A stretch of 64,000 nucleotides of DNA, from positions 1 to 64,000 of the forward strand of contig JACKJV010000010.1 in assembly GCA_020637775.1 (NCBI GenBank), written 5' to 3'. This document shows positions 25,318 through 34,834 of the stretch, piece by piece. Position 1 is the stretch's first letter. The number at the start of each line of letters is the position of its first letter. The DNA comes from Brucellaceae bacterium. GTDB taxonomy: Bacteria > Pseudomonadota > Alphaproteobacteria > Rhizobiales > Rhizobiaceae. The notes below the pieces were generated by a model. The model did not search any database. It had not been told where the DNA came from and worked only from the letters and a program-made list of their open reading frames with translations. A program made the position numbers and the translations under genes.

Positions 25318-25926
25318 TCAGGCGTTCTCGTCGCCTTCCTCGGCGGCAGCCTCGCCTTCCTCGTAGCCTTCCTCGTCACCGGTGAAGAATTCATCCGGGC
25401 GGGCCGCGTCGTTGATGTCCTCGCCGTAGATCGCCTCGGCGGAGGTCAGGTCCTCGCCGCGCGCCTGACGCTCGGCCTCGTCGGTGGAGCGGGCGACGTT
25501 CAGCGTGACGGTGACTTCCACTTCCGGGTGCAGGGCGATGGCGACATCCGACAGGCCGATGGCCTTGATCGGCTGGTTCAGGTTGACCATGTTGCGGCCG
25601 ACCGTGAAGCCTTCGCCGGCCAGGATGTCGGCCACGTCACGCGCGGCGACCGAGCCGTAGAGCTGGCCGGTTTCGCCGGCGGCGCGAACGACGATGAAGG
25701 TCTTGCCGTCGAGGCCCTCTGCGATCTTGGCGGCTTCGGCCTTGCGCTCGTTGTTGCGGGCTTCGAGCTGGGCGCGCTCGGCCTCGAAACGGGCCTTGTT
25801 GGCGGCATTGGCACGCAGCGCCTTGCCCTGCGGCAGCAGGAAGTTGCGGGCGTAGCCGTCCTTGACCTTCACGGTCTCGCCCATGTGGCCGAGCTTGGTG
25901 ATGCGTTCGAGCAGGATGACGTCCAT
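25318..25926 (-). CDS. rplI: 50S ribosomal protein L9
   Basis: 202 residues. The N-terminal L9 signature ([32 protein letters not shown], read in pieces) is present, followed by the long connecting helix ([20 protein letters not shown]) and the C-terminal domain. An acidic Glu-rich tail (about 180-202) extends past the usual ~150 residues, as in other rhizobial L9 proteins. The last gene of the rpsF-rpsR-(DUF2232)-rplI operon; a strong terminator follows. Confidence 0.97.
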   Translation of the reverse strand: MDVILLERITKLGHMGETVKVKDGYARNFLLPQGKALRANAANKARFEAERAQLEARNNERKAEAAKIAEGLDGKTFIVVRAAGETGQLYGSVAARDVADILAGEGFTVGRNMVNLNQPIKAIGLSDVAIALHPEVEVTVTLNVARSTDEAERQARGEDLTSAEAIYGEDINDAARPDEFFTGDEEGYEEGEAAAEEGDENA

Positions 25927-25955
25927 TGTCGTGTTCCTTTCGTTGATACTTGGAT

Positions 25956-26912
25956 TCAGGGAAGGGGAGGCGGACCGCCGGCGTCGGACATGCCGGCCGG
26001 CCTGCGCGTGTCGGTCAGTCCTGCAAGCGCGAAGATGAACAGGACCGGAATGAAGAAGAGTGCGGCCAGATAGGCAGCGCCAAGCGCCGCCGGGCGCCAG
26101 GGCTTGCCCATGGACCGGTCGTGCAGCATGGCGAAACCGGCCAGCATGAAACCCGCGGCCATGGCCCCGGAGACGGCAGCGCCGACATGGCCAAGGGGGC
26201 CGGAAACGATCGTCAGCAGCATGGCGCCGGCGAAGACGGGCAAGGCCGTGCGCGGCATGCGCAGCGAAAGCGGCCAGATGTCGTCCGGCCGCCGCGATTG
26301 CCCGGCCCGTTTCGCAAAGGCCATCGCGGTGTAGAAATTGGCGACGAGAACACAGACCCAGACCCAGGGAAGCTGTGCCGGAACCAGTGTTGCCAGCATG
26401 GCCACGATCTGGCCGCGCTGCTCCTCGCCAAGCTGAAGCTGCGGATCGGCCTGCCGCATGGCCTCGATCAGGCGCGCGGCAAGTTCCGCGACGAAGGCGT
26501 CGCCATAGCCATGCACGATGCCGGTGACGATGAAACCGGCGGCAACGGCAAGGCCGGTATAGAACAGGATGTCGGCCAGCGGGAACCAGACGAGTTTTCC
26601 GGCGGGGCCGCCCACTTCCTCTGCCGGCCGGGCCAGGTTGGCCAATTGCGCCGCCAGCATGGACGGAAAGACGATGACCGCGGCCACGACGACGGCGCCC
26701 AGTGTTCCGGCGACGGCGGCGACAACGCCGATGGTGGTGACGGCGGCGGCAAAGCCGGACGCGGCACCGAAGCCGAGCGTGGCCAGCATCAGCGGCAGGG
26801 GAGAAAGCATGAACAGGAAGGCCATGCCTCCGCTCATCGCGGCCGAGAGCGCGGCTGCGGCAAGGCCGGCAAGGACGCCGGCGCCAATGGCGATGGTCTG
26901 CTTCTTCGTCAT
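25956..26912 (-). CDS. DUF2232 multi-pass membrane protein
   Basis: 318 residues, highly hydrophobic with about eight membrane segments. Resembles the DUF2232/YybS-type proteins found between rpsR and rplI in alphaproteobacteria. No catalytic motif is visible. A soluble loop (about residues 145-185) and a Pro-rich C-terminus (AGGPPPLP) are the only polar parts. Start ATG at 26912 follows an AGGACAG-like site. It is 29 bp before rplI, so it is in the ribosomal-protein transcript; its role is unknown. Confidence 0.8.
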   Translation of the reverse strand: MTKKQTIAIGAGVLAGLAAAALSAAMSGGMAFLFMLSPLPLMLATLGFGAASGFAAAVTTIGVVAAVAGTLGAVVVAAVIVFPSMLAAQLANLARPAEEVGGPAGKLVWFPLADILFYTGLAVAAGFIVTGIVHGYGDAFVAELAARLIEAMRQADPQLQLGEEQRGQIVAMLATLVPAQLPWVWVCVLVANFYTAMAFAKRAGQSRRPDDIWPLSLRMPRTALPVFAGAMLLTIVSGPLGHVGAAVSGAMAAGFMLAGFAMLHDRSMGKPWRPAALGAAYLAALFFIPVLFIFALAGLTDTRRPAGMSDAGGPPPLP

Positions 26913-27010
26913 GGTCGCTGTCCTGCTCTCTTCAAGCAGTTAGGGGAGCATGTCCCCAACCCGGTCTTGAGCGTGGCGTCCGCGCGCCGTTCACGCGGGG
27001 CCTTGTGAAG

Positions 27011-27034
27011 GCCCGGCGGCCGGAGCCGCCGGGC
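27011..27034 (-). terminator. GC-rich hairpin after rpsR (weak or partial terminator)
   Basis: GCCCGGCGGC and GCCGCCGGGC form a 10-bp stem with loop CGGA, beginning 13 bp after the rpsR stop on the minus strand. The following sequence (CTTCACAAGG) lacks a T-run, so it may only attenuate transcription into the DUF2232 gene or protect the rpsF-rpsR message. Confidence 0.45.
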
Positions 27035-27047
27035 CAGAACGGTCTGC

Positions 27048-27296
27048 TTACTGCACCACGTAGGGCAGCAGGCCGAGGAAGCGGGCGCGCTTGATCGCAC
27101 GGGCGAGTTCACGCTGCTTCTTCTGGCTGACGGCCGTGATGCGGGACGGCACGATCTTGCCGCGCTCGGAAATGTAGCGCTGCAGGAGCTTGATGTCCTT
27201 GTAGTCGATCTTCGGCGCGTTGGCGCCGGAGAACGGGCAGGTCTTGCGGCGACGGTGGAACGGACGCCGGGTCGGGATCTGGTTGATGTCGACCAT
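27048..27296 (-). CDS. rpsR: 30S ribosomal protein S18
   Basis: 82 residues, matching the family throughout: [19 protein letters not shown], the RNA-binding segment [20 protein letters not shown] and the basic motif [20 protein letters not shown]. It starts 12 bp after rpsF. S18 pairs with S6 on the 30S platform. Confidence 0.98.
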   Translation of the reverse strand: MVDINQIPTRRPFHRRRKTCPFSGANAPKIDYKDIKLLQRYISERGKIVPSRITAVSQKKQRELARAIKRARFLGLLPYVVQ

Positions 27297-27308
27297 GGTC
27301 GCTTCTCC

Positions 27309-27740
27309 TTAATTGTCGCGGCGCGGGCCGCGGTCGCCACGGTCGCCACGATCACCGCGGTCGCCACGATCACCGCGCGGGCCGCGGTCGCCACGATCAC
27401 CGCGCGGGCCGCGCTCGTCGCGGCGCGTCATCATGGCGGATGCGCCTTCTTCATGTTCCTCGACGCGCACCGTCATGTAGCGCAGCACGTCTTCGGACAG
27501 GCGCTGCATGCGCTCGATCTCGTTGATGGCGGCAGCCGGGGCGTCGATGTTGATGAGCGTGTAGTACGCCTTGCGGTTCTTGTTGATCCGGTAGGCGAGG
27601 GACTTCAGTCCCCAGTTCTCGACCTTGCCGAAAGAACCGCCAGCCTGCTCGACGATACCCTTGTACTGTTCCACAAGGGCATCGACCTGCTGCTGGGAGA
27701 GGTCCTGACGGGCAAGGAAGACATGTTCGTAAAGAGCCAT
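27309..27740 (-). CDS. rpsF: 30S ribosomal protein S6
   Basis: 143 residues. The core (about 1-100) has the S6 fold landmarks ([50 protein letters not shown]). The C-terminal 36 residues are a repetitive tail of Gly-Asp-Arg-Gly units, encoded by a repeated DNA stretch (about 27315-27420). Similar charged tails occur in other rhizobial S6 proteins. A long leader of about 210 nt precedes the gene, which could hold an S6:S18-responsive element. Confidence 0.97.
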   Translation of the reverse strand: MALYEHVFLARQDLSQQQVDALVEQYKGIVEQAGGSFGKVENWGLKSLAYRINKNRKAYYTLINIDAPAAAINEIERMQRLSEDVLRYMTVRVEEHEEGASAMMTRRDERGPRGDRGDRGPRGDRGDRGDRGDRGDRGPRRDN

Positions 27741-28009
27741 TTTCTCTTGCCTTTCTTCCGTTTCGTCTGCCGTTCACGGCGGCTAAGCCTCTGCGACTTT
27801 CCAGGAAACATCCGCGTTTGGCGGAGAAGAAAGGCGCTTGGGTGCGGTCGAGAGCGGAGACGGGAAGGGAGGCCGAAGACCTTTTGGCTTCTGCTTTGCC
27901 CGGAACACGGACAAAACCCTCCGTTCAACCCCCGGCCATGACCGGCAGAACGGCGCGCTTATACAGGTTTTTCGGCCCGTGGCAAGTCCGTTCGTCCGGT
28001 CGGCTCCGG
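27741..28009 (-). other. 269-bp gap carrying the rpsF promoter and long leader
   Basis: Contains the putative promoter at 27958-27985 and a predicted 5' untranslated region of about 210 nt. Within it a small hairpin (GCCG-ccgtgaa-CGGC) lies about 40 bp before the rpsF ATG. I see no gene on either strand. Confidence 0.45.
27958..27985 (-). promoter_or_regulatory. putative promoter of the rpsF operon
   Basis: On the minus strand TTGCCA (27985-27980), a 16-bp spacer, then TATAAG (27963-27958). Transcription would start near 27951, about 210 bp before the rpsF ATG. Confidence 0.5.
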
Positions 28010-28288
28010 TCAATTGTTGTCCGGGTGGGTTTCCGCCTGCCAGGCAAGGCGCCCGGCGGCAATGGTGGCGGCTGTTGCGGCAATGGCGAATATCCCGCCG
28101 GCAACGAGCGTGGCAACCGCTCCCAGATGCAGGAGGCCGCCGACGGCCCATGCTGAAAGAAATGCCGCCGCATAGGCTTCGGTGGCGATGAAAAGTGTCG
28201 TTCCGGCCACGCCGGCGATCACGGCTGCGTTGACGACGCGCCGCACGGGAACGGCCGGCGCGTCGGGGAGGGTCTGTGTCTTGTTCAT
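28010..28288 (-). CDS. small membrane protein, 92 aa, unknown function
   Basis: Reads MNKTQTLPDAPAVPVRRVVN with two hydrophobic helices (about 18-40, AAVIAGVAGTTLFIATEAYA; and 47-75, GLLHLGAVATLVAGGIFAIA) and a short C-terminus (WQAETHPDNN). GGAACAG precedes ATG 28288; a longer start at 28315 has a weaker site. It lies divergent from fabD and head-to-tail with the rpsF operon. I do not recognise a family. Confidence 0.6.
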   Translation of the reverse strand: MNKTQTLPDAPAVPVRRVVNAAVIAGVAGTTLFIATEAYAAAFLSAWAVGGLLHLGAVATLVAGGIFAIAATAATIAAGRLAWQAETHPDNN

Positions 28289-28498
28289 GGAATCTGTTCC
28301 GGTCGCTTCCGCCATGGAGCGCAAGCATGAATCGACACGCCCGGATTGCGGCGAAAATGTGGCGGAACCGGCATGGCCGCTGTCCGCGCGCGGTTTTCCT
28401 GTCGGAGCCGTGAGAGCCCCGCCCGCTTGACTTTCGCGGTCCACCTGCGCAACGAGGGCGGGATACAGGTGCCAGCATTCATCAGGGAGCGGTTTATC

Positions 28499-29440
28499 AT
28501 GGCCATTGCATTCACTTTTCCAGGCCAGGGCAGCCAGTCGGTCGGCATGGGCAAGGAACTGGCCGAGGCGTTTCCGGAGGCACGCGCCGTGTTTGCCGAG
28601 GTCGATGACGCGCTGGGCGAAAAACTTTCGGCGCTCATGTGGGAAGGGCCGGAAGAGACGCTGACGCTGACCGCGAATGCGCAACCGGCGCTGATGGCCG
28701 TTTCGATGGCGGTCATGCGGGTCATGGAATCGCGCGGCTTTTCGTTGGCGGGAAGCGCGGCCTGCGTGGCCGGACACTCGCTTGGCGAATATTCCGCGCT
28801 TTGCGCCGCCGGCATGTTCACCATTGCCGACACGGCCCGCCTGCTGCGCATCCGCGGCAATGCCATGCAGGCTGCTGTGCCTGCGGGCGAAGGTGCCATG
28901 GCGGCTGTCATCGGCCTGGAAGAGCCCGATGTCGCTGCCGTCTGCCAGGAAGCGTCGGCCATCGGCCCCTGCCAGATCGCCAATGACAATGGCGGCGGCC
29001 AGATCGTCATTTCGGGCGCGAAACCGGCCGTTGAGAAGGCGGCCGCGCTGGCCGGCGAAAAGGGGGCGAAGCGCGCCATCATGCTTCCCGTTTCGGCGCC
29101 CTTCCATTCCTCCATGATGACGCCGGCGGCCGATGCCATGCGGGAAGCCCTGGCAACGGTGGAGAAGAAGGCGCCGGTCGTGCCCGTCATTGCCAATGTC
29201 ACGGTTTCGCCGCTGACCGATCCGCAAGAGATCGCCGGGCGGCTTGTGGAGCAGGTGACGGGCCGGGTGCGCTGGCGCGAGACCGTGCAGTGGTTTGCAG
29301 CCAATAACATCGGCACCGCCTATGAGATCGGCTCCGGCAAGGTGCTGACCGGCCTGGCGCGGCGCATCGACAAGTCCGTGTCCGGCATTGCCGTCAACAC
29401 GCCGGCCGACATCGAGACCGCGCTCGCCGCGCTGGCCTGA
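28499..29440 (+). CDS. fabD: malonyl-CoA--ACP acyltransferase
   Basis: Loads malonate onto ACP for fatty-acid elongation. 313 residues; GQGSQ (10-14), catalytic Ser94 in GHSLGEYSA, and the active-site His in APFHSSMM (near 202). GGAGCGG precedes ATG 28499, and the upstream continuation of the frame is not protein-like. First gene of fabD-fabG-acpP-fabF; fabG begins 40 bp downstream. Confidence 0.96.
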   Translation: MAIAFTFPGQGSQSVGMGKELAEAFPEARAVFAEVDDALGEKLSALMWEGPEETLTLTANAQPALMAVSMAVMRVMESRGFSLAGSAACVAGHSLGEYSALCAAGMFTIADTARLLRIRGNAMQAAVPAGEGAMAAVIGLEEPDVAAVCQEASAIGPCQIANDNGGGQIVISGAKPAVEKAAALAGEKGAKRAIMLPVSAPFHSSMMTPAADAMREALATVEKKAPVVPVIANVTVSPLTDPQEIAGRLVEQVTGRVRWRETVQWFAANNIGTAYEIGSGKVLTGLARRIDKSVSGIAVNTPADIETALAALA

Positions 29441-29480
29441 CCGCCGCCGGCCAAGCCCGAACCGCGAAAGGAATTGCAAC

Positions 29481-30218
29481 ATGATCGACCTGACTGGCCG
29501 CAAGGCATTGGTGACGGGCGCGACTGGCGGCATCGGCGAATCGATTGCCCGCCAGCTTCACGCCCTTGGCGCAACCGTGGGGCTGCATGGCACCCGTGTC
29601 GAGAAACTGGAAAGCCTGGCCGCCGATCTCGGCGATCGTGTCGTTCTGTTGCCCGCCAACCTGTCTGACCGCGATGCGGTGAAGGAACTGGGCCGGAAGG
29701 CGGAGGCCGAACTGGAGGGCGTGGACATCCTCGTCAACAATGCCGGCATCACCCGCGACGGCCTGTTCGTGCGCATGTCGGATGCCGACTGGGATGCCGT
29801 CATGGAAGTCAACCTCACCGCTGTCTTTCGCCTGACCCGCGAACTGACCCACCCGATGATGCGCCGCCGCTTCGGGCGCATCGTCAACATCACCTCGGTC
29901 GTCGGCGTCACGGGCAATCCCGGACAGGCCAACTACTGCGCCTCCAAGGCCGGCATGATCGGCTTCTCCAAGTCGCTCGCCCAGGAGATTGCCAGCCGCA
30001 ACGTCACGGTCAATTGCGTCGCGCCCGGATTCATCGAATCCGACATGACCGAAAAGCTGAATGAAAAGCAGAAGGATGCCATCATGGGCGCGATTCCGAT
30101 GAAGCGGATGGGCAGGGGCGACGAGATCGCGTCCGCTGTCGCCTGGCTGGCTTCCGATGGCGCCGCCTATGTCACCGGACAGACCATTCACGTCAATGGC
30201 GGCATGGCGATGATCTGA
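29481..30218 (+). CDS. fabG: 3-oxoacyl-[ACP] reductase
   Basis: NADPH-dependent ketoreductase of fatty-acid synthesis. 245 residues; TGATGGIG (12-19), NNAG (86-89), Asn111, Ser139 and Tyr152-x3-Lys156 (NYCASK) give the full SDR tetrad. AAAGGAA precedes ATG 29481. Length and C-terminus ([15 protein letters not shown]) are standard for FabG. Confidence 0.96.
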   Translation: MIDLTGRKALVTGATGGIGESIARQLHALGATVGLHGTRVEKLESLAADLGDRVVLLPANLSDRDAVKELGRKAEAELEGVDILVNNAGITRDGLFVRMSDADWDAVMEVNLTAVFRLTRELTHPMMRRRFGRIVNITSVVGVTGNPGQANYCASKAGMIGFSKSLAQEIASRNVTVNCVAPGFIESDMTEKLNEKQKDAIMGAIPMKRMGRGDEIASAVAWLASDGAAYVTGQTIHVNGGMAMI

Positions 30219-30298
30219 AAACGGCTGATTTGCTGGCCGGGCGGCCCGGTCAAGCCCCGAAGTTTTGGGTATTTCCCGCCGCCCCGCCATCTTTCAGC

Positions 30299-30327
30299 TT
30301 GATTACCGGCAGGCCTGCCGTTAACGA
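30299..30327 (+). promoter_or_regulatory. putative acpP promoter with internal 14-bp palindrome
   Basis: TTGATT (30299-30304), 17-bp spacer and TAACGA (30322-30327). The spacer contains a perfect palindrome, CGGCAGGCCTGCCG (30307-30320), which could be a repressor site. The predicted start is about 30 bp before the acpP ATG. This would give acpP its own transcription, fitting its need for high expression. Confidence 0.4.
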
Positions 30328-30364
30328 AGGCGCACCTTTTTCAAACCAAGTCGAGGGTTCCGAC

Positions 30365-30601
30365 ATGAGCGATATCGCAGACCGCGTCAAGAAAATCGTC
30401 GTTGAGCATCTGGGTGTGGATGCCGACAAGGTCAACGAAGGCGCGTCCTTCATCGACGACCTGGGCGCTGACAGCCTGGACACTGTCGAGCTCGTGATGG
30501 CCTTCGAGGAAGAGTTCGGCGTGGAAATCCCTGACGATGCCGCCGAGACCATCCTGACTGTCGGCGACGCCGTGAAATATATCGAGAAGGCTTCGGCCTG
30601 A
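30365..30601 (+). CDS. acpP: acyl carrier protein
   Basis: 78 residues, acidic, four-helix carrier of acyl chains. Phosphopantetheine attaches to Ser37 in [23 protein letters not shown] precedes ATG 30365. Part of the fab operon, probably with its own promoter upstream and a GC-rich hairpin just downstream. Confidence 0.97.
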   Translation: MSDIADRVKKIVVEHLGVDADKVNEGASFIDDLGADSLDTVELVMAFEEEFGVEIPDDAAETILTVGDAVKYIEKASA

Positions 30602-30613
30602 TTGCTGTTGCCG

Positions 30614-30635
30614 GGGCGGCCGCATCCGGCCGCCC
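30614..30635 (+). terminator. GC-rich hairpin between acpP and fabF
   Basis: GGGCGGCCG and CGGCCGCCC form a 9-bp perfect stem with a 4-nt loop, 12 bp after the acpP stop. No T-run follows, so it may be a partial terminator or an mRNA-stabilising element that raises acpP over fabF. Confidence 0.4.
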
Positions 30636-30685
30636 GCGCAGCGCCTGCTTTCCCGTTTCAGCGCTGAACCCATGGAGAGTCTCGC

Positions 30686-31948
30686 ATGCGGCGAGTCGTA
30701 GTCACCGGTATCGGCCTCCTTTCGCCCTTCGGCATGGGGGCGGAGCACACGTGGAAGCAGATCCTGGCCGGCAAGTCCGCCTGCCGGAAGATCGACGCGT
30801 TCGAGACCGATGATCTGGCCTGCCGGATCGCCCATATCGTGCCGCGTGGCGATGGGTCCGACAACACGTTCAACCCTGACCGTTTCCTTGAACCGAAGGA
30901 ACAGCGCAAGGTCGGCGCGTTCATTCTCTACGGGATCGCCGCCGCTGAAGAGGCCATTGCCGATTCGGGCTGGAAGGCGGCGACGTATGAGCAGCAGTGT
31001 GCCACGGGCGTCCTGATCGGGTCCGGCATCGGCGGTGTCGACGGCATAGCCGAAAGCACGCTGACGCTCGACCAGCGCGGCCCGCGCCGCATTTCCCCCT
31101 TCTTCATTCCGGGCAACATCATCAACCTGATTTCGGGTCAGGTTTCCATCCGGCACGGTTTCAAGGGCCCGAATCATGCGGTCGTGACCGCCTGCTCGAC
31201 CGGTGCCCATGCCATTGGCGACGCGGCCCGCCTGATCATGCTGGGCGATGCCGATGTCATGGTGGCCGGCGGTGCGGAAGCGCCGATCACCCGCCTCTCG
31301 ATGGCCGGTTTTGCTGCCTGCAAGGCGTTGTCCACCAAGCGCAACGACGATCCGCAACGCGCCTCGCGTCCCTATGATGCGGACCGCGACGGTTTCGTCA
31401 TGGGTGAGGGCGCCGGCGTCGTCGTCCTGGAGGAACTGGAACATGCCAGGGCACGTGGTGCCCGGATTTATGGCGAGGTCGTCGGCTACGGCCTGACCGG
31501 TGATGCCTATCACATCACCGCGCCTGCCGAGGACGGCGATGGCGCCTATCGCTGCATGCAGGCGGCCATGAAGCGCGCCAATATCGCGCCGGCCGATATC
31601 GACTACATCAATGCCCATGGAACCTCCACCATGGCCGACGTGATCGAACTCGGCGCTGTCGAACGCGTGCTCGGCAATGCGGCGTCGAAGGTGTCGATGT
31701 CCTCGACGAAATCGTCGATCGGCCATCTGCTTGGCGCGGCCGGGGCGGCCGAGGCGATTTTCTCGCTGCTTGCCATCCGCGACAATATCGCCCCGCCGAC
31801 GATCAACCTCGAAACGCCATCGGTGGAAACGGCCATCGATCTGGTGCCGAACACGGCGCGCGAGCGCCAGATCGATGTCGCACTGTCCAACTCCTTCGGC
31901 TTTGGCGGCACCAACGCGTCGCTGGTGTTCCGACGCTGCGACGGCTGA
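30686..31948 (+). CDS. fabF: 3-oxoacyl-[ACP] synthase II
   Basis: Condensing enzyme of fatty-acid elongation. 420 residues; catalytic Cys170 (VTACSTGAHA), His of NAHGTST (about 310) and His of KSSIGHLLGAAG (about 347) complete the Cys-His-His triad. GAGAGTCTCGC precedes ATG 30686. Last of the fab core; mltG follows after 82 bp. Confidence 0.96.
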   Translation: MRRVVVTGIGLLSPFGMGAEHTWKQILAGKSACRKIDAFETDDLACRIAHIVPRGDGSDNTFNPDRFLEPKEQRKVGAFILYGIAAAEEAIADSGWKAATYEQQCATGVLIGSGIGGVDGIAESTLTLDQRGPRRISPFFIPGNIINLISGQVSIRHGFKGPNHAVVTACSTGAHAIGDAARLIMLGDADVMVAGGAEAPITRLSMAGFAACKALSTKRNDDPQRASRPYDADRDGFVMGEGAGVVVLEELEHARARGARIYGEVVGYGLTGDAYHITAPAEDGDGAYRCMQAAMKRANIAPADIDYINAHGTSTMADVIELGAVERVLGNAASKVSMSSTKSSIGHLLGAAGAAEAIFSLLAIRDNIAPPTINLETPSVETAIDLVPNTARERQIDVALSNSFGFGGTNASLVFRRCDG

Positions 31949-32030
31949 TGGCGAACCGCCTTTTCGCCATATTGGCTGCCGAAAAGGCCGTTTCGAAAGA
32001 AAATGAGTCAGGCATGATGGCGCAAGGACG

Positions 32031-33215
32031 ATGAACGATACGCCGCAAAACCGGTTTGGCCGCAACGGGGGCAGAAGCGAAAACGGCCCGATCGTACCCA
32101 AGTCTCCCAGCCAGGCGTTTCGTCCCGAGCAGGGAACGCCGCCGCCCCGCCGCTCGCGAGCGGCCCGCAACCAGTTTGTCATCTTCCTCAATTTCGTCCT
32201 TTCGACCGTCATTCTCGCGGTCATTGCCATTGGCATCGCGCTCTGGTTCGGGCGTGAGGAATTTGTCGCCCCCGGCCCGGCGGCAACCGCAACCACCTTC
32301 ACCGTCCCCCGGGCCGCCGGGACGAGCCAGATCGCAGCCCAGCTCGCCCGCCGCAACCTGATCACCGATGAACGCATCTTCTCGCTGGGGGTCCGGGCCT
32401 TCGGCAATGACGGCACGCTGAAGGCGGGCGAATATGAGATCAAGGCCGGCGCCTCCATGAAGGACATCATGGAATTGCTCAAGAGCGGCCGCTCCATCCT
32501 CTATTCGCTGACCGTGCCCGAGGGCTTCACGGTCGCACAGGTGATGAAGCGCATCGAGCAGAACGAGGTGCTGACCGGTGACATGCCCGCCGAAATGCCG
32601 CCGGAAGGCAGCCTGATTGCCGACACGCAGAAGTTCGAGCGCGGCACCGCCCGCAAGGATCTTGTCGAGCGCATGCGCAAGGCGCAGGAGCAATTGGTCC
32701 AGCGCATCTGGGAGCGCCGCGATCCCGACATTCCGGTCACCGATATCAATGAATTCGTCACGCTGGCTTCCATCGTGGAAAAGGAAACCGGTGTCGCGGA
32801 CGAGCGCCCGCGTGTTGCCGCCGTTTTCATCAACCGTCTGCGCAAGGGCATGCGCCTGCAATCGGATCCGACAATCATCTACGGCTTGTTCGGCGGTGAG
32901 GGAAAGCCGTCGGACCGGCCGATCTATCGGTCGGATATCGAGAAGCCGACGCCCTACAACACCTATGTGATCGACGGTTTGCCGCCCGCGCCCATCGCCA
33001 TTCCCGGCCGTGCCTCGCTGGAGGCCGTGGCCAATCCGTCGACCACCGACGAACTCTTTTTCGTCGCCGATGGCACCGGCGGCCACGTCTTTGCCCGCAC
33101 ACTGGACGAACACAATGAGAATGTCCGCCGCTGGCGCGAGGTCGAGCGGCAACGCGAAGCGGAAGCGAACAAGGCGGCCAGCGAGGCGGCGGGTGGTGAA
33201 GAAACGGCTCAGTAA
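32031..33215 (+). CDS. mltG: endolytic murein transglycosylase
   Basis: Cuts nascent glycan strands and so sets their length. 394 residues; a Pro-rich cytoplasmic tail, one membrane helix (about 45-68, QFVIFLNFVLSTVILAVIA) and a periplasmic YceG domain. The catalytic Glu is Glu250 in ASIVEKETG; further family motifs are LQSDPTIIYG and YNTYVIDGLPPAPIA. It usually lies beside fabF/pabC in proteobacteria; yicC follows after 28 bp. Confidence 0.95.
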   Translation: MNDTPQNRFGRNGGRSENGPIVPKSPSQAFRPEQGTPPPRRSRAARNQFVIFLNFVLSTVILAVIAIGIALWFGREEFVAPGPAATATTFTVPRAAGTSQIAAQLARRNLITDERIFSLGVRAFGNDGTLKAGEYEIKAGASMKDIMELLKSGRSILYSLTVPEGFTVAQVMKRIEQNEVLTGDMPAEMPPEGSLIADTQKFERGTARKDLVERMRKAQEQLVQRIWERRDPDIPVTDINEFVTLASIVEKETGVADERPRVAAVFINRLRKGMRLQSDPTIIYGLFGGEGKPSDRPIYRSDIEKPTPYNTYVIDGLPPAPIAIPGRASLEAVANPSTTDELFFVADGTGGHVFARTLDEHNENVRRWREVERQREAEANKAASEAAGGEETAQ

Positions 33216-33243
33216 CGAGCCGGATGAGCGGGGGAGGCGGGCA

Positions 33244-34131
33244 ATGGCATTGCAGAGCATGACGGGCTTCGCCCGCGCGGAAAGGGAGGCACCGGATGCG
33301 TCCTTCTCCTGGGAACTGAAATCCGTCAACGGCAAGGGGCTGGAAATCCGCTTGCGTCTGCCGCAGGGCATGGAGCGGATCGAGCAAGCCGTTCGCGCGG
33401 CCATCCAGCGCCGGTTTGCCCGTGGAAACATCCATGCAACTTTATCAGTCACCCGCACCGCGGGCCAGGGCGCTCCGGCCGTCAATCGTGAATTCCTGCA
33501 TGAAGTTGCGCTGCTTGCGCAGCAATTGAGCAAGGAATACGGTTTCCGGCCCGCCTCCGCCGATGGCATCCTGGCGCTGCGCGGCGTCCTGGAGCAGGGC
33601 GAGACGGAGCAGGCGCCTGAGCAGCGGGAGGCTTTTGACGCCGAGCTTCTCTCGGCTCTGGATGCTGCGCTTGACGACCTCGCCGCGATGCGCGCCCAGG
33701 AGGGCAAGGCCCTGTCCGCGTTCCTGCTGCTGCAGATCGACGAGATCGAGGTGCTCACGCTTCGCGCCGAGGCCGATCCGTCGCGCCAGGCCGACGAGAT
33801 CGCCAGGCGGTTGGCCCAGCAGGTTGACCTGCTCATGGCCTCCGGCAAGCAATTCGATGCAGACCGCCTTCACGCGGAAGCCGCGCTCCTGGCGGCCAAG
33901 GCCGATATTCGCGAGGAACTGGATCGTCTGAAAACGCATGTCGCCTCCGCGCGCGATCTCATCGCATCGGGCGGCAGGGCAGGCCGCAAGCTTGATTTCC
34001 TGGCACAGGAATTCAACCGCGAGGCCAATACCCTGTGTTCGAAGTCCAATGCCGCCGCCGTCACCGCGATCGGCTTGCAGATGAAGGTGGCCGTGGACCA
34101 GTTCCGCGAGCAGGTCCAGAACATTGAATGA
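33244..34131 (+). CDS. YicC family endoribonuclease/stress protein
   Basis: 295 residues, full length for the family. N-terminal YicC_N signature [13 protein letters not shown] and [20 protein letters not shown]-terminal DUF1732 part with [19 protein letters not shown]. coli YicC has been reported as an endoribonuclease. Followed immediately by gmk, a common pairing. Start ATG 33244 follows GGGAGGCGGG. Confidence 0.93.
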   Translation: MALQSMTGFARAEREAPDASFSWELKSVNGKGLEIRLRLPQGMERIEQAVRAAIQRRFARGNIHATLSVTRTAGQGAPAVNREFLHEVALLAQQLSKEYGFRPASADGILALRGVLEQGETEQAPEQREAFDAELLSALDAALDDLAAMRAQEGKALSAFLLLQIDEIEVLTLRAEADPSRQADEIARRLAQQVDLLMASGKQFDADRLHAEAALLAAKADIREELDRLKTHVASARDLIASGGRAGRKLDFLAQEFNREANTLCSKSNAAAVTAIGLQMKVAVDQFREQVQNIE

Positions 34132-34141
34132 GGAGCCGGCC

Positions 34142-34816
34142 ATGCCGACCACGCTGACAAAGGCGTCCGTTCTTCCCTCGGCAGCGATCCGGCGCCGCGG
34201 ACTCATGCTCGTCCTCTCGTCTCCCTCCGGTGCCGGCAAGTCCACCATTGCCCGCAACCTTCTGGAGAACGACAAGCAGCTTGAACTCTCGGTCTCGGTG
34301 ACCACGCGTTCGCGGCGCCCGTCCGAGATCGACGGCGTCCACTATCATTTCACCAACCAGCGCGATTTCGAACGCATGCGCGACACCGACGCGCTTGTCG
34401 AATGGGCCGAGGTGCATGGCAATTTCTACGGAACGCCACGCGAGGCTGCCGAGAACGCGCTCGCCGAAGGCCGTGACATGCTTTTCGACATCGACTGGCA
34501 GGGCGCCCAGCAGATGAAGGAGAAGATGCGCGCCGACATCGTTTCCATCTTCATTCTTCCGCCGTCCATGGCGGAGTTGAAGGCCCGGCTCAAACGGCGG
34601 GCCGAGGACGCCGAAGAGATAATCGAGCGGCGGCTGGCCAATGCCCGCGCCGAGATCGAGCATTGGCGCGAATATGATTATGTCGTGGTCAATGACGATC
34701 TCGACCGGGCCTTTGGCGCTGTGCGCGCCATCGTTTCCGCCGAGCGCTTGCGCCGTGACCGCCGCCCGGGCCTGTTTGACTTCGTCAGCGGCCTGCTCGA
34801 CGAGCAACTGGCCTGA
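34142..34816 (+). CDS. gmk: guanylate kinase
   Basis: Phosphorylates GMP/dGMP. 224 residues; P-loop [13 protein letters not shown]-binding [18 protein letters not shown] and [14 protein letters not shown] 34142 is chosen because GAGGAG lies 6 bp upstream; another ATG at 34124 overlaps the yicC stop. It ends the plus-strand run and converges with rsmA (18 bp gap, no clear terminator). Confidence 0.96.
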   Translation: MPTTLTKASVLPSAAIRRRGLMLVLSSPSGAGKSTIARNLLENDKQLELSVSVTTRSRRPSEIDGVHYHFTNQRDFERMRDTDALVEWAEVHGNFYGTPREAAENALAEGRDMLFDIDWQGAQQMKEKMRADIVSIFILPPSMAELKARLKRRAEDAEEIIERRLANARAEIEHWREYDYVVVNDDLDRAFGAVRAIVSAERLRRDRRPGLFDFVSGLLDEQLA

Positions 34817-34834
34817 AAGACGGGCGAAGTTCGT

